Source: Burkholderiaceae bacterium
GTDB taxonomy: Bacteria; Pseudomonadota; Gammaproteobacteria; Burkholderiales; Burkholderiaceae
Assembly: GCA_023253905.1 (NCBI GenBank)
Contig: JALREG010000317.1
Coordinates: forward strand, 1-24,865
Direction: 5' to 3'
DNA length: 24,865 nt
Below the pieces are notes generated by a model, which was not told the origin of the DNA, searched no databases, and saw only the letters and a list, made by a program, of their open reading frames with translations. A program made the position numbers and the translations under genes. The first letter of the stretch is position 1, and each line of letters begins with the position of its first letter. Positions 1 through 8,073 of the stretch are shown one piece after another.

Positions 1-2
1 TG

Positions 3-59
3 GCAGCCGAAGTGTACGAGGGCGTCTGCACTGACCTGCCGCCGGCAAGGAAGCGCTGA
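3..59 (+). CDS. Possible C-terminal tail of an unrecognised gene (partial)
   Basis: The third plus-strand frame is open from the window edge to a TGA at 57-59 and would encode 18 residues ending in LPPARKR. A hairpin with a short T run starts 18 bases after the stop, as expected at the end of a transcription unit, and this is the main reason for listing the tail. I do not recognise the protein, and so short an open stretch could be chance. Confidence 0.35.
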   Translation, partial: AAEVYEGVCTDLPPARKR

Positions 60-76
60 ACACTGCGATCCACGCC

Positions 77-96
77 ACCGGACAGCGTCCGGTTTT
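77..96 (+). terminator. Hairpin with short T run after the left-edge gene
   Basis: ACCGGAC at 77-83 and GTCCGGT at 87-93 form a perfect 7-bp stem with a 3-base loop, followed by TTTT at 93-96. This has the shape of a small Rho-independent terminator for a plus-strand gene ending at 59. The T run is short, so efficiency may be low. Confidence 0.5.
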
Positions 97-141
97 AGGG
101 TGTTGACTCGGCAAGCGCTACGTTCCCGTCAAGCAGGATTG

Positions 142-172
142 TGGACATCACGGGGCCGCCTCGGGATAGAAT
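142..172 (+). promoter_or_regulatory. Candidate promoter for dctP
   Basis: TAGAAT at 167-172 is a good -10 candidate, in the GATAGAATC context that recurs at other gene starts in this window. TGGACA at 142-147 resembles a -35 box, but the 19-base spacing is long. The ATG of dctP is about 80 bases downstream. No clear operator was seen between them. Confidence 0.4.
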
Positions 173-254
173 CAGAAAATGGAACGGGCGAATGTAGTCA
201 TTGCCCGTGAGTCCATCAATGCTTCACTTAACTCAACTTATCGGAGACAGCCGA

Positions 255-1334
255 ATGGAACGTCGTTCATTCGTCAAACACGCGGGCGTGGCCGGCATTC
301 TGGCTGCGGGCACCGCGCCCGCGGTCCATGCCCAGCAATCAATCCGCTGGCGGATTACCTCTAGCTTTCCAAAGTCGCTGGACACACTCTATGGTGCGGC
401 TGAGGTGTTCGCCAAGCAGGTTACGGCAGCCTCGGGTGGACGCCTTACCGTCACCGCGCATCCGCCCGGTGAGCTTGTTCCCGCTTTCGGTGTGGTCGAT
501 GCGGTACAGAAGGGCACTGTAGAGGGTGGGCACACGGCCCCCTACTACTTCTTCGGGAAAGACGAAACCTTCGCGCTCGACTGCGCGGTTCCGTTTGGCA
601 TGAACTCGCGCCAGATGACTGCCTGGATGTACCACGGCAATGGTCTCAAACTCACGCGTGACTTCTATCGTCAATACGATATCGTCAATTTCCCGGCCGG
701 CAACACCGGCGTGCAGATGGGTGGCTGGTATCGCAAGGAAATCAAAAGCCTGGAAGATCTGAAGGGTCTCAAGTTCCGGGTGGGCGGATTTGCCGGTCGC
801 GTGCTCGAGCGGCTCGGTGTGGTGCCTCAAAACATCCCCGGCGGCGAAATCTATCCGGCACTTGAAAAGGGCACGATTGATGCCGCAGAGTGGGTAGGCC
901 CCCATGATGACCTGAAGCTTGGCTTCTACAAGGTCGCCAGGAATTACTACTACCCGGGTTTTTGGGAAGGTGGTCCGCAACTGTCCATCTACCTCAATGC
1001 CAAGACCTGGGAGGCGCTGCCCGCCGACCTGAAGGCAATCGTCGAGGCCGCCGCCTCGCATACCCACGTCGATATGCAGGCTCGCTACGACGCGCTGAAC
1101 CCACAGGCGCTTCGCAAGCTCATCGCCGAAGGCGCCCGCGTGGCTGCCCTGCCTCGTGATGTGCTGCAGGCCTCGTTCAAGGCCGCGCATGAGGTATACG
1201 CCGAGGTGTCGGCCAAGAATCAGAACTGGAGCAAAATGTGGGCTGACTACTCGCGTTTCCGCGGCGAGCAGTATCAGTGGTTCAACTACGCTGAGCGCTC
1301 ATACGACAATTTCATGTTCTCGCAGAAGCTCTAA
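255..1334 (+). CDS. dctP: TRAP transporter substrate-binding protein, DctP family (TakP-like)
   Basis: Periplasmic solute receptor of a tripartite (TRAP) transporter; it captures an organic acid and delivers it to the DctQM membrane subunits. The ATG at 255 is chosen because GGAGA at 243-247 precedes it with good spacing and because it begins a Tat signal peptide: RRSFVK at residues 3-8, a hydrophobic stretch, and a likely cut after AVHA near residue 26. An in-frame start at 201 would add 18 residues and bury the signal. Length is 359 residues, normal for the family. Q154, R175, E212 and W213 lie where the Rhodobacter TakP family binds a keto acid together with sodium, as I recall that structure, so 2-oxo or 2-hydroxy acids are likely substrates (inference). 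The partner genes lie downstream on the opposite strand. Confidence 0.9.
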   Translation: MERRSFVKHAGVAGILAAGTAPAVHAQQSIRWRITSSFPKSLDTLYGAAEVFAKQVTAASGGRLTVTAHPPGELVPAFGVVDAVQKGTVEGGHTAPYYFFGKDETFALDCAVPFGMNSRQMTAWMYHGNGLKLTRDFYRQYDIVNFPAGNTGVQMGGWYRKEIKSLEDLKGLKFRVGGFAGRVLERLGVVPQNIPGGEIYPALEKGTIDAAEWVGPHDDLKLGFYKVARNYYYPGFWEGGPQLSIYLNAKTWEALPADLKAIVEAAASHTHVDMQARYDALNPQALRKLIAEGARVAALPRDVLQASFKAAHEVYAEVSAKNQNWSKMWADYSRFRGEQYQWFNYAERSYDNFMFSQKL

Positions 1335-1343
1335 CCGGTCTGT

Positions 1344-1371
1344 CCTGGCGTCGCGCTTGCGCAGCGCCAGG
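1344..1371 (+). other. Imperfect hairpin just after dctP
   Basis: CCTGGCG at 1344-1350 pairs with CGCCAGG at 1365-1371, and inner GCGC segments can pair across a small internal mismatch. It sits ten bases after the dctP stop and just before the stronger terminator hairpin. It may protect the mRNA end or be part of the termination region. Confidence 0.35.
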
Positions 1372-1379
1372 TGCTCAAA

Positions 1380-1412
1380 CAGAAACGGGCCCCGAGGGGC
1401 CCGTTTCTGTTT
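1380..1412. terminator. Strong bidirectional terminator between dctP and dctM
   Basis: Perfect inverted repeat: the 14-base arm at 1380-1393 (CAGAAACGGGCCCC) is complementary to 1396-1409, giving about 13 usable pairs and a CGAG tetraloop. The stem carries AAA on the left and TTT on the right, so the transcript from either strand has a U-containing 3' side. It lies between the 3' ends of two converging genes, dctP on plus and dctM on minus, and should stop transcription from both sides. Confidence 0.8.
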
Positions 1413-1466
1413 GTGGTTTGATCGGCAGGCAGGCTATATCGGGCGCGCCCTCCGACCAAGGCCAGG

Positions 1467-3161
1467 TTATTTCGGCTTATCCGGGTCGTCGCTCGGATCC
1501 GGACTGTCGCTGCCGTAGTCGTCCTTGGGTGCCTCAAGCTTCACGTCCTCCACATTGATGCCGGTACCCTTGTCCAGCGAGCCCGTGACCATCTGCGGGA
1601 ACGCGATGACCAGCGCCACCATGATGATCTGGATACAGACAAAAGGTACTGCGCCCCAGTAGATCTGTCCGGTGGTCACGCCCTCGACCGGACGCTTGGC
1701 GATCTTGTCGAAATACGCTCTCGCTGGTGCGACACTGCGCAGATAAAAGAGCGCAAAACCAAACGGCGGATGCATGAACGACGTTTGCATGTTCACCGCG
1801 AGCAGTACGCCAAACCAGATCAGATCGATGCCCAGCTTCTCGGCAACCGGGCCGAGAAGCGGCACGATGATGAAAGCAAGCTCGAAGAAATCGAGGAAGA
1901 AGGCGAGGACGAACACCAGAATGTTCACCACAATCAGGAAGCCGATCTGACCACCCGGCAGTCCCTCGAGTAGATGTTCCACCCATTTGTTACCGTCCAC
2001 CGCCTGGAACGCCAGGTTGAAGGTGGTGGAGCCAATCAGGATAAACACCACGAACGCGGATAGCTTCGCTGTCGAGTTAAGGGCCTGCTTGGTGAGTGAC
2101 AGGTTCAGACGTTTTCGCGCAATGGCCATCACCAGCGCGCCCACCGCACCCATGGCACCGCCCTCGGTCGGAGTAGCTACGCCAAGGAAGATGGTGCCCA
2201 AAACAAGGAAAATGAGCGCAAGCGGCGGGATCAGCACGAACGTGACCTGCTCAGCCATTTTCGAGAGCAAACCGAGGCTGAAGATACGATTCAGGATGGA
2301 TGCGGTGAAGGCGATGGCTGCGCCCACACACATCGACACCACGATCACTTCGTCAATCGGTGCGGGGGTTTCCTTACCGCGAAGCCAGGTGAAAATCTCG
2401 GCGTAGTTCAGGCCGAAAGCCACCGAAATGGCGACCGTGATGCCCATCAGCACGCCCAGAGAACGAAGACCGCTTGTGCCGTCTTCTTCCCGGATGGTGC
2501 GCGCCTCGGGCGGCAACGCTGGCGCGCAGTCAGGTCGGATCATCGTGGTCAGAAACACATAGCCCACATACAGCCCGGTGAGGATGAATCCCGGGATGAA
2601 GGCGCCCATGTACATGTCGCCCACACTCTTGCCAAGTTGGTCGGCGATGACGATCAGCACGAGCGAAGGCGGAATAATCTGCGCAAGCGTGCCAGAAGCG
2701 GCAATTACCCCCGAGGCAAGTTTTCGGTCGTAGCCATAGCGAAGCATGATGGGTAGCGAAATCAGCCCCATCGAGATCACCGAGGCGGCGACGACGCCGG
2801 TGGTGGCTGCGAGCATCGCGCCCACCAGAATCACCGCGTAGGCGAGGCCGCCCCTGATGGGGCCAAACAGTTGCCCGATGGTGTCGAGCAGGTCCTCGGC
2901 CATGCCGCTACGCTCGAGGATCAGACCCATAAAGGTAAAGAACGGGATCGCGAGTAACGTGTCGTTGCTCATGATGCCGAAGAGCCGCAATGGCAGTGCC
3001 TGGAAAAGCGAGGCGGGCATGAGCCCCAGCTCAATACCGATCAGTCCGAAGACGAGGCCACAGGCGCCCAGGGCGAACGCCACCGGATAGCCGAATAGCA
3101 AAAAGATCACCAGGCCCACGAACATGATCGGGGCGATGTTTTCCGTGAGGAATTCGATCAT
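1467..3161 (-). CDS. dctM: TRAP transporter large permease subunit, DctM family
   Basis: Twelve-plus-segment inner-membrane protein that carries the sodium-coupled transport activity of a TRAP system. The 564 residues are mostly long hydrophobic stretches. Family landmarks include IIPPSLVLIV at 162-171 and ATPTEGGAMGA at 329-339. It is longer than the usual 425-450 residues: a charged loop at about 209-235 and extra hydrophobic segments to about 290 sit between the two halves, as in the long DctM subclass. The C-terminal tail is hydrophilic, rich in Asp, Pro and Lys. The start codon overlaps the dctQ stop by four bases (ATGA), so translation is probably coupled. The cognate binding protein is encoded on the other strand, tail to tail. 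Confidence 0.92.
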   Translation of the reverse strand: MIEFLTENIAPIMFVGLVIFLLFGYPVAFALGACGLVFGLIGIELGLMPASLFQALPLRLFGIMSNDTLLAIPFFTFMGLILERSGMAEDLLDTIGQLFGPIRGGLAYAVILVGAMLAATTGVVAASVISMGLISLPIMLRYGYDRKLASGVIAASGTLAQIIPPSLVLIVIADQLGKSVGDMYMGAFIPGFILTGLYVGYVFLTTMIRPDCAPALPPEARTIREEDGTSGLRSLGVLMGITVAISVAFGLNYAEIFTWLRGKETPAPIDEVIVVSMCVGAAIAFTASILNRIFSLGLLSKMAEQVTFVLIPPLALIFLVLGTIFLGVATPTEGGAMGAVGALVMAIARKRLNLSLTKQALNSTAKLSAFVVFILIGSTTFNLAFQAVDGNKWVEHLLEGLPGGQIGFLIVVNILVFVLAFFLDFFELAFIIVPLLGPVAEKLGIDLIWFGVLLAVNMQTSFMHPPFGFALFYLRSVAPARAYFDKIAKRPVEGVTTGQIYWGAVPFVCIQIIMVALVIAFPQMVTGSLDKGTGINVEDVKLEAPKDDYGSDSPDPSDDPDKPK

Positions 3162-3766
3162 TTGACCGCTCCAGTGACAGCGGCCGCTTCATTTTGCTGA
3201 CGGACAAAGTCGGCGAGTTCTTCTTCGGCGCTCTTGGCCGCCTTGGGCGCAGCGGGGTCTTCACAATGACCGGCGAGAAATCCGATCCGTTTGATGAGCT
3301 CGGAGATCGCCTGCAAGCCAAGGAGCGCGACCCCGACCGGGATGAGCAGATAGGCCGGCCAGCGAATCAGGCCGCCAGCGTTCGAGGACATTTCTCCGCT
3401 GACAAAGGCCTGATGGAAGTACGGGACACCCAGGTACAGCATCAGAATGACCCATGGCATCAGGAAAAAGATGATGCCCAGAATGTCGATCCAGGTGCGC
3501 CCGCGCGCTGAGAGGCGACCCGACAACACATCTATTCGGACATGCTCGTTTTTCAGATACGTGTAGCCGGCAGCCAGCAGGAAGACCGCTGCGAACAGAT
3601 ACCACTGGATTTCGAGCCAGGCATTGGAGCTGAGGTCGAACGCCTTGCGAGAAATGGCATTTCCCGCGCTGATCAACACTGAGGCAAGCACCGCCCAGAT
3701 CACGATGCTGCCGACGCGTTCGTTGAGCGCGTCGATGAATCCGCTGACTTTAAGAAGAGCTTTCAA
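3158..3766 (-). CDS. dctQ: TRAP transporter small permease subunit, DctQ family
   Basis: Small inner-membrane subunit that docks with DctM. The proposed TTG start at 3766 is preceded by AAAGGAG with five-base spacing, much the best ribosome site nearby; an ATG at 3841 would add 25 residues unlike the family. The 202-residue product has four hydrophobic segments, roughly residues 20-40, 55-73, 93-115 and 137-158, and NEHVRIDVL after the second, the family's usual HVRxD motif. The soluble C-terminus is rich in Ala and Glu. Four-base overlap with dctM. Product assignment is firm; the TTG start is likely but not certain. Confidence 0.88.
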   Translation of the reverse strand: MKALLKVSGFIDALNERVGSIVIWAVLASVLISAGNAISRKAFDLSSNAWLEIQWYLFAAVFLLAAGYTYLKNEHVRIDVLSGRLSARGRTWIDILGIIFFLMPWVILMLYLGVPYFHQAFVSGEMSSNAGGLIRWPAYLLIPVGVALLGLQAISELIKRIGFLAGHCEDPAAPKAAKSAEEELADFVRQQNEAAAVTGAVK

Positions 3767-3847
3767 CGGAACTCCTTTGATGGATGTCAAGACGAAAGAA
3801 CTCAGGTCTGCGCTGCGTACCCTGCGGGAGCACGGACCCACCTTGGG

Positions 3848-3856
3848 AGTCTAGCA
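3848..3856 (-). promoter_or_regulatory. Weak candidate extended -10 for dctQM
   Basis: On the minus strand the sequence reads TGCTAGACT, a TGn extended -10 followed by TAGACT. There is no convincing -35. It lies about 80 bases upstream of the dctQ start, in the 155-base gap after argH. Read-through from argH, on the same strand, is the alternative, as I see no good terminator in that gap. Confidence 0.3.
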
Positions 3857-3921
3857 GCGCCGGGCGGCCGAGACGAGGGGTATGCCGGCGGCTGCGGTAA
3901 ACCCCGGTGTGCGTAGGGTAG

Positions 3922-5325
3922 CTAACTGCCTGTGCCTAGCCGCGCCCGGGCGCGGGTGATCGCCTGACGCACAGCCTCGGGTGCGGTGCCGCCACGATGT
4001 CGCCGCGCGCTCACCGAGCCCTCCAGGGTGAGAGCCTGCAACACGTCATCGCCCACCAGTGCGCTGAAAGTGCGGAGCGTGTCCACGCCCAGTTCCGAGA
4101 GATCGCAGCCTTGATCAGCCGCCGTCCGCACCGCGCGCGCCACGGCCTCATGGGCATCGCGAAACGGCAGACCTTTTCGAACCAGATAGTCGGCCAGATC
4201 GGTAGCCGTGGAGACGCCCTCGGCGGCTGCTTCGCGCATACGTTCGGCGCGCACCCGGATGCCACCCACCATGTCGGCGAAGATCCGAAGCGTATTCAGC
4301 ACCGTGTCGGCGGTGTCAAAGATGGGCTCCTTGTCTTCCTGATTGTCCTTGTTATAAGCAAGAGGTTGCCCCTTCATGAGGGTGAGGAGCGACATGAGGC
4401 TGCCATAGACCCGACCGGTCTTGCCGCGGGCGAGTTCCGGGACATCGGGGTTTTTCTTCTGCGGCATGATCGACGAACCGGTGCAGAAGCGGTCGGCAAG
4501 GTCGATGAAACCCACGCGGGGCGACATCCAGATCACCAGTTCTTCTGAGAACCGGGAGATGTGCATCATGGTGAGGCTTGCCGCCGAGCAGAACTCGATC
4601 GCGAAGTCGCGATCAGAGACGGCATCGAGCGAGTTTTCACACACGCCATCAAAGCCCAGCGCATGCGCGACCTGCTCTCGATCAATGGGGTAAGAGGTGC
4701 CGGCGAGCGCGGCCGCCCCGAGCGGCAGTCGATTGACCCGCCGCCTGCAGTCCGCCATGCGCTCGGCGTCGCGCGAGAACATTTCGACGTAGGCAAGCAG
4801 GTGATGACCGAAGGTGACAGGTTGCGCCACCTGAAGGTGGGTAAACCCGGGCATGATCGTGTCGGCGTACCCCTCGGCGAGATCGATCAGTGCCCGTTGC
4901 AGAGCGGTGAGACCCAGCACGATGTCGTCGATGGCGCCGCGCAGCCACAGGCGGATGTCGGTTGCCACCTGATCGTTACGCGAGCGCGCCGTGTGCAGGC
5001 GTTTACCGGCATCACCCACCAGATCGGTGAGGCGGCGTTCGATGTTGAGGTGCACATCTTCCAGATCCACCGACCAGGTGAACTCGCCGCGCTCGATCTC
5101 GCCGCGAATCTGCGCCATGCCGGACCGGATGGATTGGAGGTCGGCCGCTGACAGGATACCCACCCCTGAAAGCATGGCCGCGTGAGCCAGCGAGCCATCG
5201 ATGTCGGCAAAGGCCAGCCTACGATCGAAATCAACCGATGCCGTGTATCGCTTGACCAACTCGGACACTGGTTCGGAAAAACGACCCGACCAGCCCTCGG
5301 CCTTGTTCGCGAGTTGATCTGACAT
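3922..5325 (-). CDS. argH: Argininosuccinate lyase
   Basis: Last step of arginine synthesis: splits argininosuccinate into arginine and fumarate in the cytosol, as a homotetramer. The 467-residue length is normal. The fumarase/aspartase superfamily signature [12 protein letters not shown] is present (catalytic Ser in the flexible loop), as are the conserved HTARSRNDQ and the GFTHLQ.AQP segment with the catalytic His region. The start at 5325 ([16 protein letters not shown]) matches the family N-terminus; the frame stays open upstream to 5742 but that part overlaps the divergent regulator gene and is not ArgH-like. A TATAAT on the minus strand lies 26-31 bases ahead of the start codon. It is divergent from the LytTR regulator and followed on the same strand by dctQM. 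Confidence 0.96.
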   Translation of the reverse strand: MSDQLANKAEGWSGRFSEPVSELVKRYTASVDFDRRLAFADIDGSLAHAAMLSGVGILSAADLQSIRSGMAQIRGEIERGEFTWSVDLEDVHLNIERRLTDLVGDAGKRLHTARSRNDQVATDIRLWLRGAIDDIVLGLTALQRALIDLAEGYADTIMPGFTHLQVAQPVTFGHHLLAYVEMFSRDAERMADCRRRVNRLPLGAAALAGTSYPIDREQVAHALGFDGVCENSLDAVSDRDFAIEFCSAASLTMMHISRFSEELVIWMSPRVGFIDLADRFCTGSSIMPQKKNPDVPELARGKTGRVYGSLMSLLTLMKGQPLAYNKDNQEDKEPIFDTADTVLNTLRIFADMVGGIRVRAERMREAAAEGVSTATDLADYLVRKGLPFRDAHEAVARAVRTAADQGCDLSELGVDTLRTFSALVGDDVLQALTLEGSVSARRHRGGTAPEAVRQAITRARARLGTGS

Positions 5326-5328
5326 AAT
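5320..5328 (+). promoter_or_regulatory. Candidate extended -10 for the LytTR regulator operon
   Basis: TGACATAAT is a TGn extended -10 on the plus strand, about 60 bases upstream of the regulator ATG. It covers the argH start codon on the other strand (CAT at 5323-5325). The same TGACATAATC string occurs ahead of nadE. No good -35 box is visible. Confidence 0.4.
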
Positions 5329-5350
5329 CGTCCGGGCGGAAAAAACGGAA

Positions 5351-5356
5351 ATTATA
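5351..5356 (-). promoter_or_regulatory. Candidate -10 box for argH
   Basis: The minus strand reads TATAAT here, a consensus -10, giving an expected argH leader of about 20 bases. The -35 region is weak (GCGTTC at 17-base spacing). The site lies within the 63-base divergent gap between argH and the regulator gene. Confidence 0.5.
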
Positions 5357-5388
5357 CGTTCGACCCGATTCACGAACGCAGGACTCCG

Positions 5389-6324
5389 ATGACTACCGCT
5401 CAATCCATCTTTATCGTTGATAGCGAACCCGAGGGGCGCAGTCAGTTGCGTCAGACCCTTGACGGGCTTCGCTCGGTTTATCCCCACCAGATCGTTGGCG
5501 AGGCCGACAGCGCGCGAAGCGCGCTTGCGCAGATCGGGTCGCTGCGTCCCAGCGTGCTGCTCGTCAACCCCGCCCTGCCTGACATGAACGGTATCGAGTT
5601 CGGTCGACAGCTGGCTGCCAGGGCGGCCGGTGCCACGCGCCAGATCCGCTGGCCCGAGCCGGAGCGGGGCATGCCGGACAGGGGGCCACCGGTAGGGCGC
5701 GCGGCCCCGCAATTGATCTATGTCAGCCGCAGCGATCGGCATGCAGTCGATGCGTTTGAGGTGAGTGCCCTCGATTACCTGCTGAAGCCCGTCAACGCAG
5801 CGCGGCTCCTGAAGGCACTGAACCGGGCTGTGCCCAATGGGAGCATCAGCGAGTCTTCGCCCACCGCAGCCCCAGGTACGGATGCGCGCATCGATCCGTC
5901 CAGCCTCGCGTTGTCAGGCCCGCTCGCGCACCCACTGCTGTCCGCGCCAGTCGCCGCCCCAGCGCGTTCGCCGGCGCGGCGACATTTTGCAGTGCACGAG
6001 CGCGGTCGACTGATGCTGGTCCCGGTCGAGCAGGTGGTCTATCTCAAGGCAGAGCTCAAATACGTCACCGTACGAACCCGTCAGCGGGAATACCTGGTCG
6101 AAGATTCGCTGACCGCCCTGGAGGCTGAATTCGGGGACCGGTTTGTGCGCATTCATCGCAATGCTCTCGTGTGCCGCGCAGCCATTTCTGGCTTCGAGAG
6201 GGTGCCCGCCGACGGCGCGGGTGTGGGCTCAGAGCCGCACTGGCAGGTCGTTTTACGAGACGTTTCCGAACGTCTTCCCGTGAGCAGGCGACAATGGTCA
6301 ACTGTTAGAAACCTCATGGGATGA
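5389..6324 (+). CDS. LytTR-type response regulator (AlgR-like) with non-canonical receiver
   Basis: DNA-binding regulator of 311 residues. The N-terminal receiver (about 5-147) is followed by a Pro/Ala-rich linker (148-198) and a C-terminal LytTR DNA-binding domain (199-305), with the typical [15 protein letters not shown] and [10 protein letters not shown] segments. The receiver is odd. In [12 protein letters not shown] the phospho-acceptor Asp is replaced by N60 (codon AAC), and the acidic pair is reduced to D11-S12. The switch Lys is kept (K133 in DYLLKPVN). A Pro/Arg-rich insert lies at about 81-107. AGGAC at 5380-5384 serves as ribosome site. It lies four bases upstream of hemC, as algR does in Pseudomonas, but no AlgZ/FimS kinase gene lies between argH and it. 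It probably acts without classical phosphorylation (inference). Confidence 0.88.
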   Translation: MTTAQSIFIVDSEPEGRSQLRQTLDGLRSVYPHQIVGEADSARSALAQIGSLRPSVLLVNPALPDMNGIEFGRQLAARAAGATRQIRWPEPERGMPDRGPPVGRAAPQLIYVSRSDRHAVDAFEVSALDYLLKPVNAARLLKALNRAVPNGSISESSPTAAPGTDARIDPSSLALSGPLAHPLLSAPVAAPARSPARRHFAVHERGRLMLVPVEQVVYLKAELKYVTVRTRQREYLVEDSLTALEAEFGDRFVRIHRNALVCRAAISGFERVPADGAGVGSEPHWQVVLRDVSERLPVSRRQWSTVRNLMG

Positions 6325-6328
6325 CACG

Positions 6329-7285
6329 ATGACCGCGAGTTCTCCTCAGACCGACGCCCCGGCTCGGCTGGTGATTGCCACCCGGAAAAGTGCGCTGGCA
6401 ATGTGGCAGGCTGAACATGTAAGGGACCGCCTGCAGGAGCTCTACCCCGCATGCACCGTCGAGATTCTCGGCATGACCACCGAAGGCGATCGCGTGCTTG
6501 ACCGAACGCTGTCCGATATTGGTGGCAAGGGGCTGTTTGTGAAGGAACTCGAGGTGGCGCTCCTCGAAGGGCGTGCCCACCTCGCGGTGCATTCCCTGAA
6601 AGACGTGCCGATGGTGTTGGCGCCAGAATTTGCGCTGCCAATCGTCATGAAGCGCGAAGACCCGCGGGATGCTTTTGTGTCAAACCGCTTTGCTTCGCTC
6701 GACGATATGCCTGAAGGCGCGAGGGTGGGAACCGCCAGCCTGCGCCGCGCGTCTCAAATTCGTCATCGCTACCCGAAGCTGTCGGTGCTGCCCCTGCGCG
6801 GCAATGTGCAGACGAGGTTGGCCAAGCTCGACGCCGGCGAATTCGAAGCCATCATTCTTGCCGCGGCCGGGCTGAAGCGCCTGGGGCTCGCCGAGCGGAT
6901 CCGGTCGGTGGTGTCGGTACAGGCGAGTCTGCCTGCGGCGGGGCAGGGCGCGCTTGGCATTGAAACGCTGGCCGCGCGGCAGGATGTGGCGCACTGGCTC
7001 TCCCCGCTTGCCGATCCGCGTACCACCTCAGAAGTGATGGCCGAGCGGGCGGTGTCACGCGCGCTGGGCGGCAATTGCCGCATGCCGCTCGCGGCCTATT
7101 GCGAAACAGGTCCGGATGGTGCTTTACAGCTTCGCGCGCGGGTAGGGGCCGAAGATGGCAGTGGTATGGCGGATGTGGCGCTTGCCGAAGGGCCCGCTGA
7201 GCCCGCGACCGCCGAGCGCCTCGGGGCCCGTGCGGCGAAGGATCTGCTCGCTCAGGGCGCGGGTCGGTGGCTCGGGTTGTCCTGA
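6329..7285 (+). CDS. hemC: Hydroxymethylbilane synthase (porphobilinogen deaminase)
   Basis: Joins four porphobilinogen molecules into hydroxymethylbilane in tetrapyrrole synthesis; cytosolic. The 318 residues contain the family landmarks: [13 protein letters not shown] near the start, HSLKDVP (88-94) with catalytic D92, [26 protein letters not shown], and [11 protein letters not shown], where C250 should hold the dipyrromethane cofactor. The N-terminus is about eight residues longer than in E. coli. It starts four bases after the regulator stop and overlaps hemD by 19 bases, so regulator, hemC and hemD are probably one transcript. Confidence 0.97.
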   Translation: MTASSPQTDAPARLVIATRKSALAMWQAEHVRDRLQELYPACTVEILGMTTEGDRVLDRTLSDIGGKGLFVKELEVALLEGRAHLAVHSLKDVPMVLAPEFALPIVMKREDPRDAFVSNRFASLDDMPEGARVGTASLRRASQIRHRYPKLSVLPLRGNVQTRLAKLDAGEFEAIILAAAGLKRLGLAERIRSVVSVQASLPAAGQGALGIETLAARQDVAHWLSPLADPRTTSEVMAERAVSRALGGNCRMPLAAYCETGPDGALQLRARVGAEDGSGMADVALAEGPAEPATAERLGARAAKDLLAQGAGRWLGLS

Positions 7286-8025
7286 CCCAACCGCTGCCTC
7301 GGGTGGAGGCGCTCGAGCGGGCCCTCGCCCGGCGCGGACACGAGGTGACGCGGCTGACTTTCACCCGCATCCAGGCCCGACCGACGGTCGGGCTCCCGGC
7401 GCAGGTGGCCGCGGTCGACTGGGTCGTGGCCGTCAGTCCGGCTGCAGTCGAGGCGCTTGCGTCGTCCTTGAACTGCGTGTGGCCGCCCGGCCCAGGGCTC
7501 GCCCTGATTGGGCCAGGGAGCCTGCTTGCGTTGGAGCAAACAGGGCTGCGGATTCCTGCCGATCGGCTCACGGTTCCCTCTGCGGCGCCCTTTGATGCGC
7601 TCGCAATGATGGCAAACGGACCGCTTGCCAGCCCTGAAGGATGCCGCGTGCTGGTGGTGCGTGGCGACGGTGGTCGTGACGACTGGATCGACCTGCTGCG
7701 CGCCCGCGGTGCCTATGTCGAGGTGCTGTCTCTCTACGACCGTCAACCGGTTGCCCCTGAGCCCGAGGCGCGTGCGCGTCTGGGGCAGTGGCTTGCCGAG
7801 TCGGCCCCAGTTTACTGTGTGCTCACCCAATCGAGCACGGCGGTTGCGCTGGCGTCGCTGCCCGAGGCCGAACGGTTACGCGAGCCCGCCAACCCGCTGG
7901 TTGCGCTTGCAATCCACGCTCGGATCGCCGAAGCGGCCAGAACCGCGGGTTTTCACCGCGTTCAACTCATTGAACCTGGTGAGAATGCGATCGCCGCCGC
8001 GATAGAATATCGAGCGTCCACGTAG
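7267..8025 (+). CDS. hemD: Uroporphyrinogen-III synthase
   Basis: Closes and inverts ring D of hydroxymethylbilane to make uroporphyrinogen III. The family is poorly conserved, but the 252-residue length, the [17 protein letters not shown] start, the [22 protein letters not shown] segment and [15 protein letters not shown] fit HemD well, and its position directly after hemC is typical. The GTG at 7267 lies inside the hemC 3' end (19-base overlap), implying translational coupling. In many Burkholderiales hemD is fused to hemX; here the two are separate frames with a 48-base gap. Confidence 0.92.
   Translation: MARVVLTQPLPRVEALERALARRGHEVTRLTFTRIQARPTVGLPAQVAAVDWVVAVSPAAVEALASSLNCVWPPGPGLALIGPGSLLALEQTGLRIPADRLTVPSAAPFDALAMMANGPLASPEGCRVLVVRGDGGRDDWIDLLRARGAYVEVLSLYDRQPVAPEPEARARLGQWLAESAPVYCVLTQSSTAVALASLPEAERLREPANPLVALAIHARIAEAARTAGFHRVQLIEPGENAIAAAIEYRAST
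8003..8008 (+). promoter_or_regulatory. Possible internal -10 for hemX-hemY
   Basis: GATAGAAT at 8001-8008, inside the last codons of hemD, matches the -10-like string seen ahead of dctP. No -35 box stands out at usable spacing. If active it would give hemX and hemY expression independent of hemCD. Confidence 0.25.
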
Positions 8026-8073
8026 GCGATCGCCCACGTCAGTCCGCAGCCAGCCCTTCGCGGAGCACCTTCC

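Noticed and set aside
339..1190. Minus-strand 283-residue open frame within dctP.
   Set aside because: Shadow frame caused by high GC; low-complexity composition with no recognisable domain, while the plus strand encodes a clear DctP.
3785..3790. TTGACA on the minus strand just upstream of dctQ as a -35 box.
   Set aside because: The dctQ start lies too close for a -10 and leader; there is no room for a working promoter.
5326..5742. Upstream extension of the argH frame by 139 codons.
   Set aside because: It lies antisense to the regulator gene, has no ArgH similarity, and the internal start at 5325 gives the normal length and N-terminus.
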